Shown here: positions 1 to 10,793 of the stretch, one piece after another
Layout of the letters: each line of letters opens with the position of its first letter
Position numbering within the stretch: position 1 is the stretch's first letter
NCBI GenBank assembly: GCA_003996215.1
Contig: QJPP01001564.1
Location: forward strand, 1 to 64,000
DNA from: Jaltomata sinuosa
Lineage: Eukaryota; Streptophyta; Magnoliopsida; Solanales; Solanaceae
Length of the DNA: 64,000 nucleotides
Direction of reading: 5' to 3'
Program-made: the position numbers and the translations under genes
The notes under the pieces: generated by a model
Seen by the model: the letters and a program-made list of their open reading frames with translations, nothing else
The model's database searches: none
Told to the model about the DNA's origin: nothing

Positions 1-1
1 T

Positions 2-512
2 TCCTTAGACCGAGTCTGAGTGATTCAGGACAGACTTCGGGCAGCTCAGAGCAGGCAGAAGAGTTATGCTGATCGTAGGCTTCGTGCCTTGGAGTTCAGT
101 GTCGGTGACTTGGTATTTCTCCGTGTATCGCCCATGAAGGGCGTGATGAGATTTGGTAGGCGGGGCAAGCTTAGCCCTAGGTACATTGGGCCGTTTGAGA
201 CTCTTCAGAGGGTTGGTAGCGTTGCCTATCAGCTAGCCTTGCCTCCGATGTTTTCAGCTATACATCCTGTATTCCATGTTTCGATGTTGCATCGGTATGT
301 CTCAGATGAGTGTGTTGCAGTGGGATTCAATTCAGTTGGATGAGGGTTTAGCCTTTGTTGAGGAGCCGACAACTATTTTGGCCAGAGATGTCAGGAGATT
401 GAGGTCTCGAGAGATCCCGGTTGTTAAGGTTCAGTGGAGGCACCGTCCAGTCGAGGAGGCTGCCTAGGAGACCGAGAGAGATATGCGGGATCAGTATACG
501 CAGCTATTTTAG
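2..512 (+). pseudogene. 3' end of chromovirus pol (integrase C-terminus and chromodomain-like tail)
   Basis: Seen: translation gives the integrase C-terminal segment (VGDLVFLRVSPMKGVMRFG, then KLSPRYIGPF and HPVFHVSML), followed in another frame by a chromodomain-like tail (LRSREIPVVKVQWRHRPVEEA). The frame changes near 305-315, and a TAG at 463-465 stands where this family has a tryptophan in ATWE; the natural end is probably the TAG at 510-512. Known: this layout ends the polyprotein of Tekay/Del-type chromoviruses, where the tail helps target heterochromatin. The protein begins before the window, so this is a fragment. It lies 63 bp before an LTR, the normal spacing for pol and 3' LTR. Element identity is firm, exact clade less so. 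Confidence 0.9.
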
Positions 513-575
513 CCTTCAGGTACCCCCCCTTGACCTTGACTTTCGAGGACGAAAGTCCTTTTTAGTAGTGGATGA

Positions 576-3500
576 TGTAATGACCCTTCCGGTTATTTCC
601 ACGTATACATTTTTCTTGAACCGTTAGAGCTTGTTGTAGCAGACCCAAGTCACTTAAGGCTCATCAGGATCGGTATTTTGGTGTCGGACCCATTTGTTTG
701 GTCGCATTATAAGTTTTGAAGTCAAGCAAATCGACAAAAGTTATCATAAGTTTCTTTAATAAATTTTCTGAACTTTGGGTAAAATGTCTCAAGGATTTTC
801 TCTCAATATATAAAGAGTTAGAAGTCCCCCAAAATACCAAATCGAAGGTCTACGAGTCTAGTTTCCTACGCACAAAACCTCACGTCCAAATGATCTCGGA
901 GTAAAAAGTTATGACTGTTTTACCGCAGATTGTCTGGCAGAAACGGGTTGCGAACTGGGTCGCGAACCGGGTCGGGTCAAACTCGATTTAAGCCTCAACT
1001 TCACGATTTAAAACGCCATTTCAGTTCTAAAACAGTGAGAAAACATAAGGGAGGATTCCTAGAGAGTTCTTAAGTATCAAAATCGTGCGATGGTGAGTTG
1101 CGAACTTAAATTTAAGAATTGTATTAATATCGCGTGCATTTGAAAATATTTTATTTAGAAGTTGAATTTGGTAAAGAAGTTATATTATTACCTTTTTAAA
1201 ATATTTTAAATGTTTATGAAAAATATTTTGTTACGATATAAGTGTATATGTATTTATTTTATAAGGTTTTTATACATTGTAATATTTTAACGGAGATAGT
1301 AAATTTAGTTATGTTAAAAATTATTATTATAATATAGTAGGTTTTGTTTGAAATAATTTTCTATGAATTATGGTATATTTAAAATATTATCTTTATTTTA
1401 CCACGAATTTATGCAATACCCGAATATATAAATAACGGGATAAGAATTTCTTTTTTTCCTTGCCACCTCCACTCCACGTGTAGGTGGAGGGAGTGGCCAG
1501 CAAGTGTTAGCTAAAGGTGGCAGCATGTAAACATTTTCATAACATTGAAATGGTTGCTGCCTAACTTATATTTGCTACACATTATGTAATTAATTATTGA
1601 ACATTTGCACTGGGGAATGATTTCAATTCTCTCAAACACATCAAGTTACATAGCTGCTCCATATACATACATACGTATACAGAGAAGGGGATTGGTGGAA
1701 CCAATTTAATGTTGAGGTTATATTAGATTTTTTGAAGAAAATCAATTATCTACGTCAAGTTATCCAAGCCCAAATCCGATTCTGATTTAGTTTTGGATTT
1801 TCTCGGAGTGGTTCGAGCTTGGACATCATCTTAGCAGCTTGTCATCGGACAACAGGTAGGTTACGGTTTAATTTCCCTAGACTCCGCATATATAGAATAA
1901 AATTGTATTAATGGGCATCCTTGGGTTGGTTTATTAGGTTGGTACCACAGACCTTGACCGCTTTATTCGTGTCCGCCTACTTTTGTTCCTCCGTTGTTTG
2001 TAGTATTTGCCGATATATTTTATTTACCCTTGTGGTCCTGTGAGGCCTTGTTGACTGTGGAACATAGAAGGTGGGATTTTGGGAATGTCCGCGAGTCCCG
2101 GGCATAGAATTATCCTTCTAGGCTGGTTATGCTTGCTGAGTAGCTGTGGGCCTGTGCATGGGGGTCGATAGGTTGATTGTGAGCTGCTGGGCAGCTATTG
2201 TGTTTGATCATACCATTTTCATGCATAAAAAGAGGTTTTATACAGGTTTTACTACGGTTTGGGCTTCGGGCCTACTTGCACCATTTTCTAAACCCTGCAT
2301 GGCCCCGGGGGCCTGTTTTTTATGGAAATAATTTGGAAACGGTTTGATTTAACTTGTGAATAATCCTGGATAAAAGGAAGTAAAATTATGTTTTAAATCA
2401 CTAGTTTTACGATTAACGCTAGACTCGGTAGGGCCGGGGTGCTAGTTGACTTTTCTTGCTACTTGAGGTGATTTTAGCCTTGGTCGGACCGAGCACCTGA
2501 GATGACTTTTTACTGTTTAGACCCGGTTATGCCCGGGCACCCTTGGAGGGGTTTTTTTGAGACATTTTCCTACTACTTTAGTCCTGGACAGGGTCTGGGC
2601 ATGCATATTCGAGACTGGGTCTCTATCTTGATACCGGACTTGCTTTCGGACGACATGTTTTGATACTGAGTTTTAGTATGGGGTCTGGGACTCTCATGGA
2701 CCTTGCCAATTCGGGCTAGGGGCTACGAGTTGCGTGTGCCGAGGAGGGGTATACGGTGGAGTAGAGGTATACGGGCAGTGTCATTCCATGGAACCTACCT
2801 GCTGGGCCGGATCGGCGCCGGAGGAGGTACATACAGAGATACCATTTCACTTGAGATCTTCATGCATCATATCATTCATTGTTTGAGGCTCCTCCCTTGT
2901 TTGTTGTTTGTTGATTGTACGCTCCGGTAGTACGGGATGCCGAAGGGTTTGTTTTCACTTGTTTGTGTTCCTCGGTTGTATGGGCGGCCGGGGGACTGTA
3001 GGTAGACTTTTGCTATTTACTTACAGAATTGTTCTCTATTATGGATAAGTATGAGATTGGTTACTGCTGGACTGTTAATTTCTGGATTTGAGATTGATAT
3101 GATTAGTTGAGTTTGATTCATGTCTCTGAGCATGCATACCATTACTCTTTCTCTCTTCTTCTTACACTTGAGGTTACCGGTATACCGTCCATTTCGTAAA
3201 ATTATTATGTATACACTGTTATTGCAAGGACCCCAGGTGCGTTACTCCTTACTTTCACCTATGCCTATGGTGTGTATATTCTGCTTACTGGCCTCACATG
3301 TGGTTCTGTTGATTTCCCTCTGGGCTAGTTCCTGTGTACCTTTCATTGATTTCTGTGTCTGCTTGCTTCTATTCTGTCTGTTACTACGCTTTTTATCTTA
3401 TATGTGCCCAGTCGGCCTATGATACCTACTGGGTACCTTATGCTTCGCATTTGGTGCTCACCCCTACCCCCTGCATCTTTGGGTGCAGATCCCTAGCGTG

Positions 3501-3888
3501 GGCCATCGCCGTTAGATCGCTGTGATTCGTGCTTGGAGATCTGTTGGGGACTACTTCAGACTGAGGGTGAGCTCTTGGCGATCGGAGCTTAGCTTTAGTT
3601 TATCTTTTGCTTCATGTACTCTATTACCATTCAGAGACATCTGTATATATTGTTTTGGATTATTTGCACTCCATGTATGTAGTTTGGGCTCTATACTATG
3701 ATACCAGGTCTTGGGGTTTGGTTTAGTTTCCGCTTATGTATATATTTATATTCCTTTTATCTGTTCTCTTCGTCTTGTTCCCTTATTTGTTAGATAGTAG
3801 CCCATTACTAACTGTTCTGGGCTACGGAGATTGGTTCACCTACCGGGGGTTGTAGGTGCCATCATGACCGAGAGATTGGGTCGTGACA
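576..3888 (+). repeat. LTR of chromovirus family 1 (3.3 kb)
   Basis: Starts with TGTAATGACCC after a purine-rich stretch (564-575) and ends in CGTGACA just before a primer site, the TG...CA ends of an LTR. It contains no gene; the ORFs inside are short and unrelated to known proteins. U3 holds the motif GGAGTAAAAAGTTATG (898-913) and a GC-rich run of GGGTCGCGAACC-like words (940-985). A splice-donor-like AG|GTAGGT lies at 1855/1856 and an acceptor-like GGTGCAG at 3482-3488. Close to the end is a perfect 7-bp hairpin, CACCTAC/GTAGGTG, around 3838-3860. It has pol on its left and gag on its right, so it serves both as a 3' and a 5' LTR. Confidence 0.88.
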
Positions 3889-3891
3889 ACT

Positions 3892-3903
3892 TTGTATCAG
3901 AGC
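3892..3903 (+). other. Primer binding site, tRNA-iMet type
   Basis: TTGTATCAGAGC, three bases after the LTR end. It differs by one base from the usual TGGTATCAGAGC, the complement of the initiator-methionine tRNA 3' end that primes minus-strand synthesis. Confidence 0.85.
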
Positions 3904-4101
3904 TTTAGGTTCACCGGTGTCATCGGTATAGGAGCCAATGTCTAGTAGAGTCCTGCGGATCGGGGCGGAGACGTCCGTACTCAATCTTTGCGAGGCTACA
4001 GTGACATTTTAGGAAATTTGACTCTTTCATTGCTTCTGTGTCGTGCGTGGAACCCTTGAAGTTTCTGGAAATCTCATTTTTTCTACTTCATCCTTCTGCA
4101 G

Positions 4102-4961
4102 ATGGTTCGTACGAGATCATCGGCATCACGCGGAGATGAGCCTCCCACTCCAGCGCCAGCTCCAGCGCCAGCTCCATCGTCAGCTCCAGCGCCAGCTCCA
4201 GCGCCAGCTCCAGCACCAGCTCCAGTGCCCACTTCTGTGCCAGCTCAAGCCGCAGCTCAGTCTCCAGATATTCGGGGATTACTATTACTGCTTTTGTGTG
4301 TGATTGGAGAGCGACCTTCTGAGGTAGCGCAGACATTCGCTCAGGGGGTAGCCCTGGGTGCACAGAGCTCAGGAGTGCAGCCTGCTACTATGGCTCCCCG
4401 TGCGGAGGTCATTCCGGTTCCATCTGTTGCACAGCCTCTTGCTCCTCGCCTAGTTATGACAGAGTCAGAGCAGAAGGCGTTGGGTAGGTTTTTGAGGTTA
4501 GCACCTCCGAGGTTTGCTGGTACTTCTGGACAGGATCCACATGACTTTATTACTACCTGTGAGGAGATGTTGCATCATTTGGGTTTGTTTGAGACTCACG
4601 GGGTTGGTTATACTACCTATCAGTTGGAGGGCCCAGCGAAGTTATGGTGGAGGGCCCAGGTTGCTTGTAGACCACCGTCGTCACCTCCTTTGACCTGGTC
4701 TGAGTTTTATGAGGCCTTTATGGCTAAGTTCCTACCCCAGAGTGATCGGGAGCATCGCAGGGAGCAGTGTACTCACCTTGTGCAGGGGTCTACGACTATC
4801 TCAGAGTATGAGACCCATTTTCATCAGCTAGAACCGTTCGTAGCTATGATCATTCTTACCGAGGCAAATAGGATTCACAGATTTGTATGGGGTTTGAGGC
4901 CAGAGATCAGGCAGCCCGCTGAGATATTGGTCGCCAGTGGTCGGTCATTTCAGGCTATTTG
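4102..4961 (+). pseudogene. Chromovirus gag, 5' part, cut off
   Basis: Opens with MVRTRSSASRGDEPPTPAP, then a run of about 18 PA dipeptides (residues 15-47), a spacer, and the gag core: LGRFLRLAPPRFAGTSGQDP near residue 127, then YQLEGPAKLWWRA and FMAKFLPQSDREHRREQ. Known: this is the plant gypsy gag (UBN2/Retrotrans_gag) that packages element RNA in virus-like particles. The reading frame is open for 286 residues with no internal stop, the cleanest gag in the window. It ends abruptly at about 4961 after SGRSFQAI, where unrelated sequence starts, so the zinc knuckle and all of pol are missing. The start is the first ATG after the primer site, at the family's usual N-terminus. The same family is present antisense at 60-64 kb. 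Confidence 0.88.
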
Positions 4962-5156
4962 AGAGTCATATCTGTGATAGAGTTTGAGGAAAAAGGGAAT
5001 GATACCCTTGGAGAGTGTGAAGTGTGCAAGGCGCCCTCACTTGATTCATTGCAAAATGAACAGCTCGATGGCATCTCTAAGGTATCAATGGAGCAATTTC
5101 CCTTATTGGAATGGGACCACACTAACTGGATTAGCATGCCTTCTGATAATGGTTGA
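4959..5156 (+). other. Short ORF at the left end of element A, unrecognised
   Basis: 65 codons: VISVIEFEEKGNDTLGE, then CEVC, then a glutamate- and leucine-rich stretch ending MPSDNG. I do not recognise it. It straddles the junction with the truncated gag by one codon, so the ATG is accidental and the frame probably came from farther upstream in the lost part of element A. Its stop lies 35-45 bp before the hairpin cassette, which elsewhere follows the end of pol, so it could be the last part of an unusual pol. The CxxC is not enough to call a zinc site. Confidence 0.35.
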
Positions 5157-5180
5157 GGATTGAGGTACCATCATCGATCC

Positions 5181-5219
5181 ACGATTTAAAATCAAGCGCT
5201 TCTTGGGAGGCAACCAAGT
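5181..5219 (+). other. Post-ORF hairpin cassette, element A copy
   Basis: The word TTAAAATCAAGCGCTT is followed by a stem-loop at 5202-5218: CTTGG, GAGGCAA, CCAAG. Three related cassettes occur in element 3, where the stem reads CATGGG/CCCATG around the same AGGCAA. The loop is kept and the stem differs in a way that preserves pairing. Confidence 0.7.
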
Positions 5220-5220
5220 G

Positions 5221-6975
5221 TTTTTCCTTTCACTTTCCTCACTTTTTGTTGTTTTGGTGTTTTTAGGGGATTCATGAAGTGGAAAATGAAATTGATCACT
5301 AAGTACGGATGAACCCTGTTATGCAGAGGACTGTGCGGACTGCACGAGAAATTGTGCATGTAACATAGCCAACCGCACACCAAAATAGAAGGCCCGAAGG
5401 AAAAGTGAAAATTGGAGTAACATGCGCTGGGATATGTGGGCCGCACAAGCCCAAGTGCGTATCGCACCTCCATCACACCAGAAAACAGATGCCTGGGCAA
5501 ACCCAAGGGATTAAAAGGGGGGCATATGCGATACGCCATGCAGTCTGCACCTTGCCTGGTGCGAATCGCATGTCGCGGCGCACAAGAGGTAAATTTGAAT
5601 TTTAAATTGACCTAACCCATTGACCGACCCAACCCAGAGACGACCCAACCGACTCTTCTTCTTCTTTTTCTTTTAAAACCATATCACTCTCTTCTTTTTC
5701 CACCATCTTTCTCCACAACTCTCACAATCCTCCACCAAAATTCTCTCCAAACCCTTCAAACTTCCACAAATCCTTCTCCTTTTCTCATCCCATCTTCTCT
5801 ACCACTTTTCCTCATCGCTGCCGTCATTCTCCGGGAGGTCTTATGGGTCACCATTGTTAGAATTCAAAAAGCTTTAATTTTCGTTCTTCCCTCCATAATC
5901 TCCACTTGTGGTAAGTTCCTCGACGTTAAATAGTTGTTTTTATGATTGTTGGGAACTCATATATTGAAGCATGCTTAGTAGACTAACCATGTTGATAATG
6001 GGTGAGATTCGAAAATTGCGGGTCCCTAATTTTGAGTTGTAATGATGAATTCTCTTAATGTCAACTTGGTAGATTGTAAATCTTAACTATGCATGTTGAT
6101 TGGTAGTAATGTTTAGCCTTAATATCTGTGATGGGGTGAAGTCTGAGTAACCCACTTATGACTAGTGGTTGAATTGGCCCGATGATAGATTGGGTTACGT
6201 CGTTCTTAAGGGCAATTCGGCGATAGTCACAAGGGTTTGATTGATAATTGATAATTGAGGTTGAATGTTGCTGATTGTATGCCCGTGATCCTTATTAAAA
6301 ATCTAGTTGGGTTGTATGATCTTGTGAGAGGCAGAGGTTAATTATTGATATGCTATTGGTGCCCATTGTTACAAGGAGGGCTTGACGTTCCCGATGATAG
6401 ACGGGGTAACATCCACCTTAAGGGAAGTCGTTGAGTCCTTTCTTGTTGGTTATGTGTTAATGGAAATCCGGGGAAGTCGGAGTACCCAGAAGTTATAGTC
6501 ATGAACCCCCCTGCCCCCTTGTTATTATGAATTTGTTGTGTGTGGTGCTAAGTGCTGAAGCTCATCTTGCTCTATTGATCATATGCGTAACTCACAAGAA
6601 CACAAGGAACCAAAAATTCTAATTGAGCCATTGTGTGTTTCGCATACGATGCATAGATCTTAATGTGTGAGTCGCACGATGAGTCGCAAAGAGTTGAAAA
6701 GAAAGTGCAGAACACTGCCTTGAGAGGTGAAGTTTGGTGCGATGCGCACTTCAGCTGGTGCGGTTCACACCTAATTCGCACCATAAAGAAAAATCACTAG
6801 AAGAATATGTCGGCCCATGCTATGGCATCTACGATGCGCACTTTTGCTAGTGCGGTTCGCAGGTGAATCGCACGAGCCAACAACTCCCTCCTTTGCTTTC
6901 CACTTCACTAATCCCCAAATTTCTTTTAGTAGTATATCTTTCTATTGTATGCTCCTAACACCGAGTCGCAGGACT
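5221..6975 (+). promoter_or_regulatory. Interval between pol position and post-pol ORF, element A
   Basis: No coding sequence. It contains two clusters of short palindromes built on GTGCG/CGCAC (about 5320-5590 and 6610-6870), like those in the U3 of this element's own LTR (10995-11245). After the first cluster comes a pyrimidine-rich, leader-like stretch (5640-5830), then a splice-donor-like TTGTG|GTAAGT at 5910/5911. The rest is AT-rich up to an acceptor-like GTCGCAG|G at 6965-6972, four bases before the ORF's ATG. Reading it as a promoter, leader and 5' UTR intron is my inference; the same layout recurs in element 3. Confidence 0.5.
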
Positions 6976-8637
6976 ATGTCTTCCAATAGGCATAATCAAA
7001 AGAGACGCACCCTAGAGCCCACTCCGACTATAGTAGTTTCCACATATGAGGTAGGACATTATGAGTCGAGGGTTTGCTTTGGGTTTACGGGAATGCAAGA
7101 CTATTAGCTTGAGTTCCAAAAGCGCCAATTCTTAGAGGAAAAGGGATTCAATATAGATGATTTCCAAGAAGAGTTCCCAAATATGCCAAAGCAATTTCGC
7201 ATAAGGGCTTGGGTGCATTTTGCCAAAACACCAGGCCTCTACTTTTCTGAGTTGGTACGAGAATTCTATGCTTCATACAGGGCCGGCTTTGACATGCTTA
7301 ATCCTAAAGGTCCCCTAAGCAGGTCACCATGCCCTAACTCATTTTTGGTACGGGGTAAAGAAGTGAATATCACCCCAGAAGCCATTCATTATGTCATATG
7401 GGATGATGAACCAATCCCTAAATCAAGGTACATGGAATGTGTAGCAAAAAAGGACGAGGAATACAAATGGGTTGCTAGTGTGATTGCAGAAGGAGAACCC
7501 CTTTGGGCCACCTCAAGGGGACAAATTTATTGCTCGGATCTCAGATTCGAAGCATGCATATGGCTCGACTTTGTGAGCACCAGATTCATCCCAAATGGAC
7601 ACACCACTAAAGTGTCCATTGAGATGGCCATTCTCCTTGCATACATCATGAGAGGCCTCAGTGTGAACGAGGGTGAGATCATAGCTGAACATCTCAAGAG
7701 AAAAGTATGACATGATGCCACATCCATGGCATTCCCCGTGCTCATCACCCTTCTATGCATTCAAGCTGGATGCCCTTTGTTTTGAGGATTTGACAAGGCT
7801 AGGCAAGCTACATGTATGGTTTGCCTAGACACAAAGAGGGATAAAGATGCTCCGCACGCCAAGAAGAGGTAACTTGAAAAGACTTCTGAGGCCGCTAGAC
7901 TCAGTACTCGGGGCAAAAACATAGTGCATGATCAAGAAATAAATTCACCCGCATCTCAAGGAGCACCGAGCACCATCCATGGAGTATCAAGAACCAACCC
8001 TCCAGCTAATTTACTCAACCTTGCTCAAATTACTAATATAAATGAGGAATGGTTGCATAAATTGGCCAGAGAAATTCCAGCTTTGATTGAATCTGCTAAC
8101 AAGTCAGCCCTCAAACTGGTTGTATCAAGTGTGATCAAGCTTTGTGCTAGAGTGGAAACTATGGAAACAGAGGTTGAGAGGTTCAAGAAAATGATCCCGC
8201 CTATTGAAGCAAATTGGGATCTTAACCTACCGGCTCCAGGCTCGAACTTCCCTAAAAGATGTACTAGCCCTCCTAATACTTGGTACACAATTTAGGATCC
8301 TGATGAAGAAGACAACTCTGAGATGAAAGTAAATAGGACACCAATCGAGATTACCCTAGACAACACAGAGTCGGTCATCCACCATCAACCAGCACCTCCA
8401 GCACCATATGTGAGGAGATGGGGACTTCATCAAATATGGTTCTCATATCATGAATTAATGACGTGTGAGGATAGGTGGTTTGTGGAGCCCTCAGGCTGCC
8501 TTGAGGTCCGGTGGGATCCATCAAATCCTCCGTATGAAGAGTTTCAGCTAGATCCAGCATATGCTTGCATACCACCACCAGCATCTCGACCATCTCATCA
8601 AGTCTATTCACGAAGGAGACACTGTCATCATCATTAG
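6976..8637 (+). pseudogene. Athila-type post-pol ORF (env-position, plant transposon protein family)
   Basis: One reading frame of 553 codons with no frameshift but five in-frame stops, at 7105, 7708, 7783, 7870 and 8293. The core (7110-7710) has FPNMPKQFRIRAWVHFAKTP, FYASYRAGFDM, FLVRGKEVNITPEAIHYVI and LDFVSTRFIPNGHTTKVS, matching the domain labelled putative plant transposon protein in many plant genomes and carried by Athila elements after pol. Downstream are a basic patch (DAPHAKKR), a Leu/Val-rich helical stretch likely to coil (8040-8200), and a Pro-rich tail. I see no signal peptide or membrane segment, so an envelope role is not supported. ATG 6976 is chosen because it directly follows a splice-acceptor-like site. 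The function is unknown. Confidence 0.75.
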
Positions 8638-10793
8638 CCTACTCAGGGAGTTTTTGGCACTCATCCTTATTTGGTTATCTTTTTGTGCATCGTGGGCTAT
8701 TCTTGTTTTATGTTTGGGGGGAGTATGTAAGAATTAACTTCATGATGGTTGTTGTGATTGACATTGCCCTCGCCTGGCCTTTAGCCTATGTTTTGCTTTA
8801 CTTGTTTTTCTTTACTTTTTACTTTGAGCTTAATTGTGCCCTCGCCGGGCTTGAATTTTATTTATGGTATGCCGGGTTGGTCTTACATGCCCCATTGGTC
8901 CATTACTCGTACCAACTTTTTACTTTGAGCTTAATTGTGCCCTCGCCGGGCTTGAATTTTATTGATGGTGTGCCGGGTTGGTCTTACATGCCCCATTGTT
9001 CCACTACCCATGCCTTGCAAATGCGCGCACTAAATGCCTATGCCAAGTCTTGTTCTTGATTGATTCATGAGCGCAAAAAGTTATGGATCACCTTGTTGAT
9101 AGTAGTGTAGAAATAAACTCTGAGGGTTTTCTTAATACTACAGTTCTCTTCCAAGGAGCAAAAGTTTTGATTATTTTCTTTTTCTTTTCTTTTGTTTTTC
9201 TTTGTCGAACCGGGTTGGTGTTTCCCTATGATAGATTGAGAGGCGACTTTCTTAAGGGAAAATGCCAAGTTTAGTCTAGAATTGAGTCCGTAAATGCTTG
9301 TCTCGAAATGGGCCCACAAAAAACTTTTCTTGGTAAATTGCTTTTGAAAAGGAAAAGAAGAAGGGAAATGAATTTTTGAGAAAAAAACGTTCTCTTGTCA
9401 TGACTTGCACACTCTCGCTTTGGCTTGATTGACTCAAAAAAGAGTGTGTAATGAACTCGGAATAGCTTGTCAAAAATCATTTGCCCCAATTGATTGTGGG
9501 ACTAATAGATAAAGTCTTGTGGCATGATGCCTTGTGCGGTGAGGCTTTACCTTGATTCTTGTGCATACGTGTCATCTAGAACTTTCCCCGAATGTGATTT
9601 AAGGCGAAATTCTAGGTGTAACCAAGCTTGGGAAATGACCTTAGGCCCTTTTTGATAGACACATCACTCAAATGACCTCCCAATGACATCAAATCCTAGT
9701 GAACCCCTTTGAGCTTGTGACCATTCTTTGACACCTTTGTAACACCTTGACCTTTTTGGAACCTCTATCTTTGCACCCATCCTCCCTAATTGCTTGGAAA
9801 ATGAAATGTAGGCTAAAAGCCTAAGTTTGGGGGGGTGGTGGCAAAAGATAACATAGGCAAATGCCTAAGTTTGGGGGGTGCATGTGATCAAATGAGGAGA
9901 AGAAAAGAAATGCACTTCAAGTGCAAGGTAGCACCTTGATTCAAGAATTAAAAATTGCTCCAAAAGATCAATCCAAATGAGCAAATTAAAAAGCAAAAAT
10001 AGGTGCTACCAAGTGAAGGTGATATAAGGTGTGAATGATCATTAGGTGAAAAAGAGAAATATTGGGTTGTGTGAGGGAGATATAAGATGAAGTTAAAAAT
10101 TGAAAAATGTAAGCGGTGTTTGAAATGAAAACAAAAAGCATTAGGGAGGTGTAGTCACTTCAACCAAATGATATCCTCACCTTAGCCCTAGCCAACATTA
10201 TAACTCGCAAGTCCTTGGTGATTCCGAGCTTGGCTACCTTACATTAGTGGCGATTTACATGACGGGCAAGCCTATGGTTCGATGCGCATGCACTTGAACT
10301 TCCTTGAGAGAGTGAGAGTCTTCTTGGTTCTCTTATAATCCCATGGTTAAGAATTGAATAATTGTGAGTGGGATTCTCTTTTGTGGTGAGTGGCATCATG
10401 CACTCGAATGGAAGCATAAAGTCTCTATTTCAATTGAGGGGAATGAATGAGACAAGTTGTGTGGGGAATCTCGAGGCAAACCTTGATGGTTCATGCCAAT
10501 GACTTGAGAAGCTAAAATGTCTTGTTTTGAATGGCAAATTCCCTTGAGTTTTAAAAGAGATATGATGTACTTTTGAAAAAAGTTTTGAAATGAGCAATTG
10601 CCTTGAGCATGTGGGGGTCCAAATTGAGATAAACATAGTAGTTGAGTCTCTTGTTTGAGTCTTTTGTTTGTTTATTTTTCTTAAATTTTTAGTGTAGAGT
10701 AGTTTTTGTGCCTTATCTGAGCCTTAGCATAATTCATTCCCTTCCATGTGAGTATCTTGCTTGAGGACAAGCAATAGTTCAAGTTTGGGGGTT
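8638..10793 (+). repeat. 3' non-coding region of element A
   Basis: No gene. It begins with TGTTTGGGGGGAGTATG (8709-8725), a G-tract often found after this ORF. It contains a local direct repeat, CTTAATTGTGCCCTCGCCGG, at 8829 and 8931. Two hairpin-plus-G-tract units follow: TAGGCT-AAA-AGCCTA at 9809-9823 with AGTTTGGGGGGG, and TAGGCA-AA-TGCCTA at 9854-9867 with AGTTTGGGGGG. It ends with TTGAGGACAAGCAA and the 3' polypurine tract AGTTTGGGGG just before the LTR. A diverged second copy of the region is at 12390-14461. Confidence 0.75.

Noticed and set aside
3120..3422. 100-codon hydrophobic open frame inside an LTR
   Set aside because: T-rich LTR sequence gives Leu/Phe-rich chance frames. No family match, no conserved start, and the region aligns as LTR to element 4.
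8565..9059. 164-codon open frame with hydrophobic stretches, looking like a membrane protein
   Set aside because: It lies in the 3' non-coding region of element A, is built partly from a local direct repeat, and has no counterpart in the homologous copy at 12390-14461.
10380..10640. Second copy of a coding region between 8.6-10.8 kb and 12.4-14.5 kb
   Set aside because: The similarity is real but neither copy holds a shared open frame; it is conserved non-coding 3' sequence.
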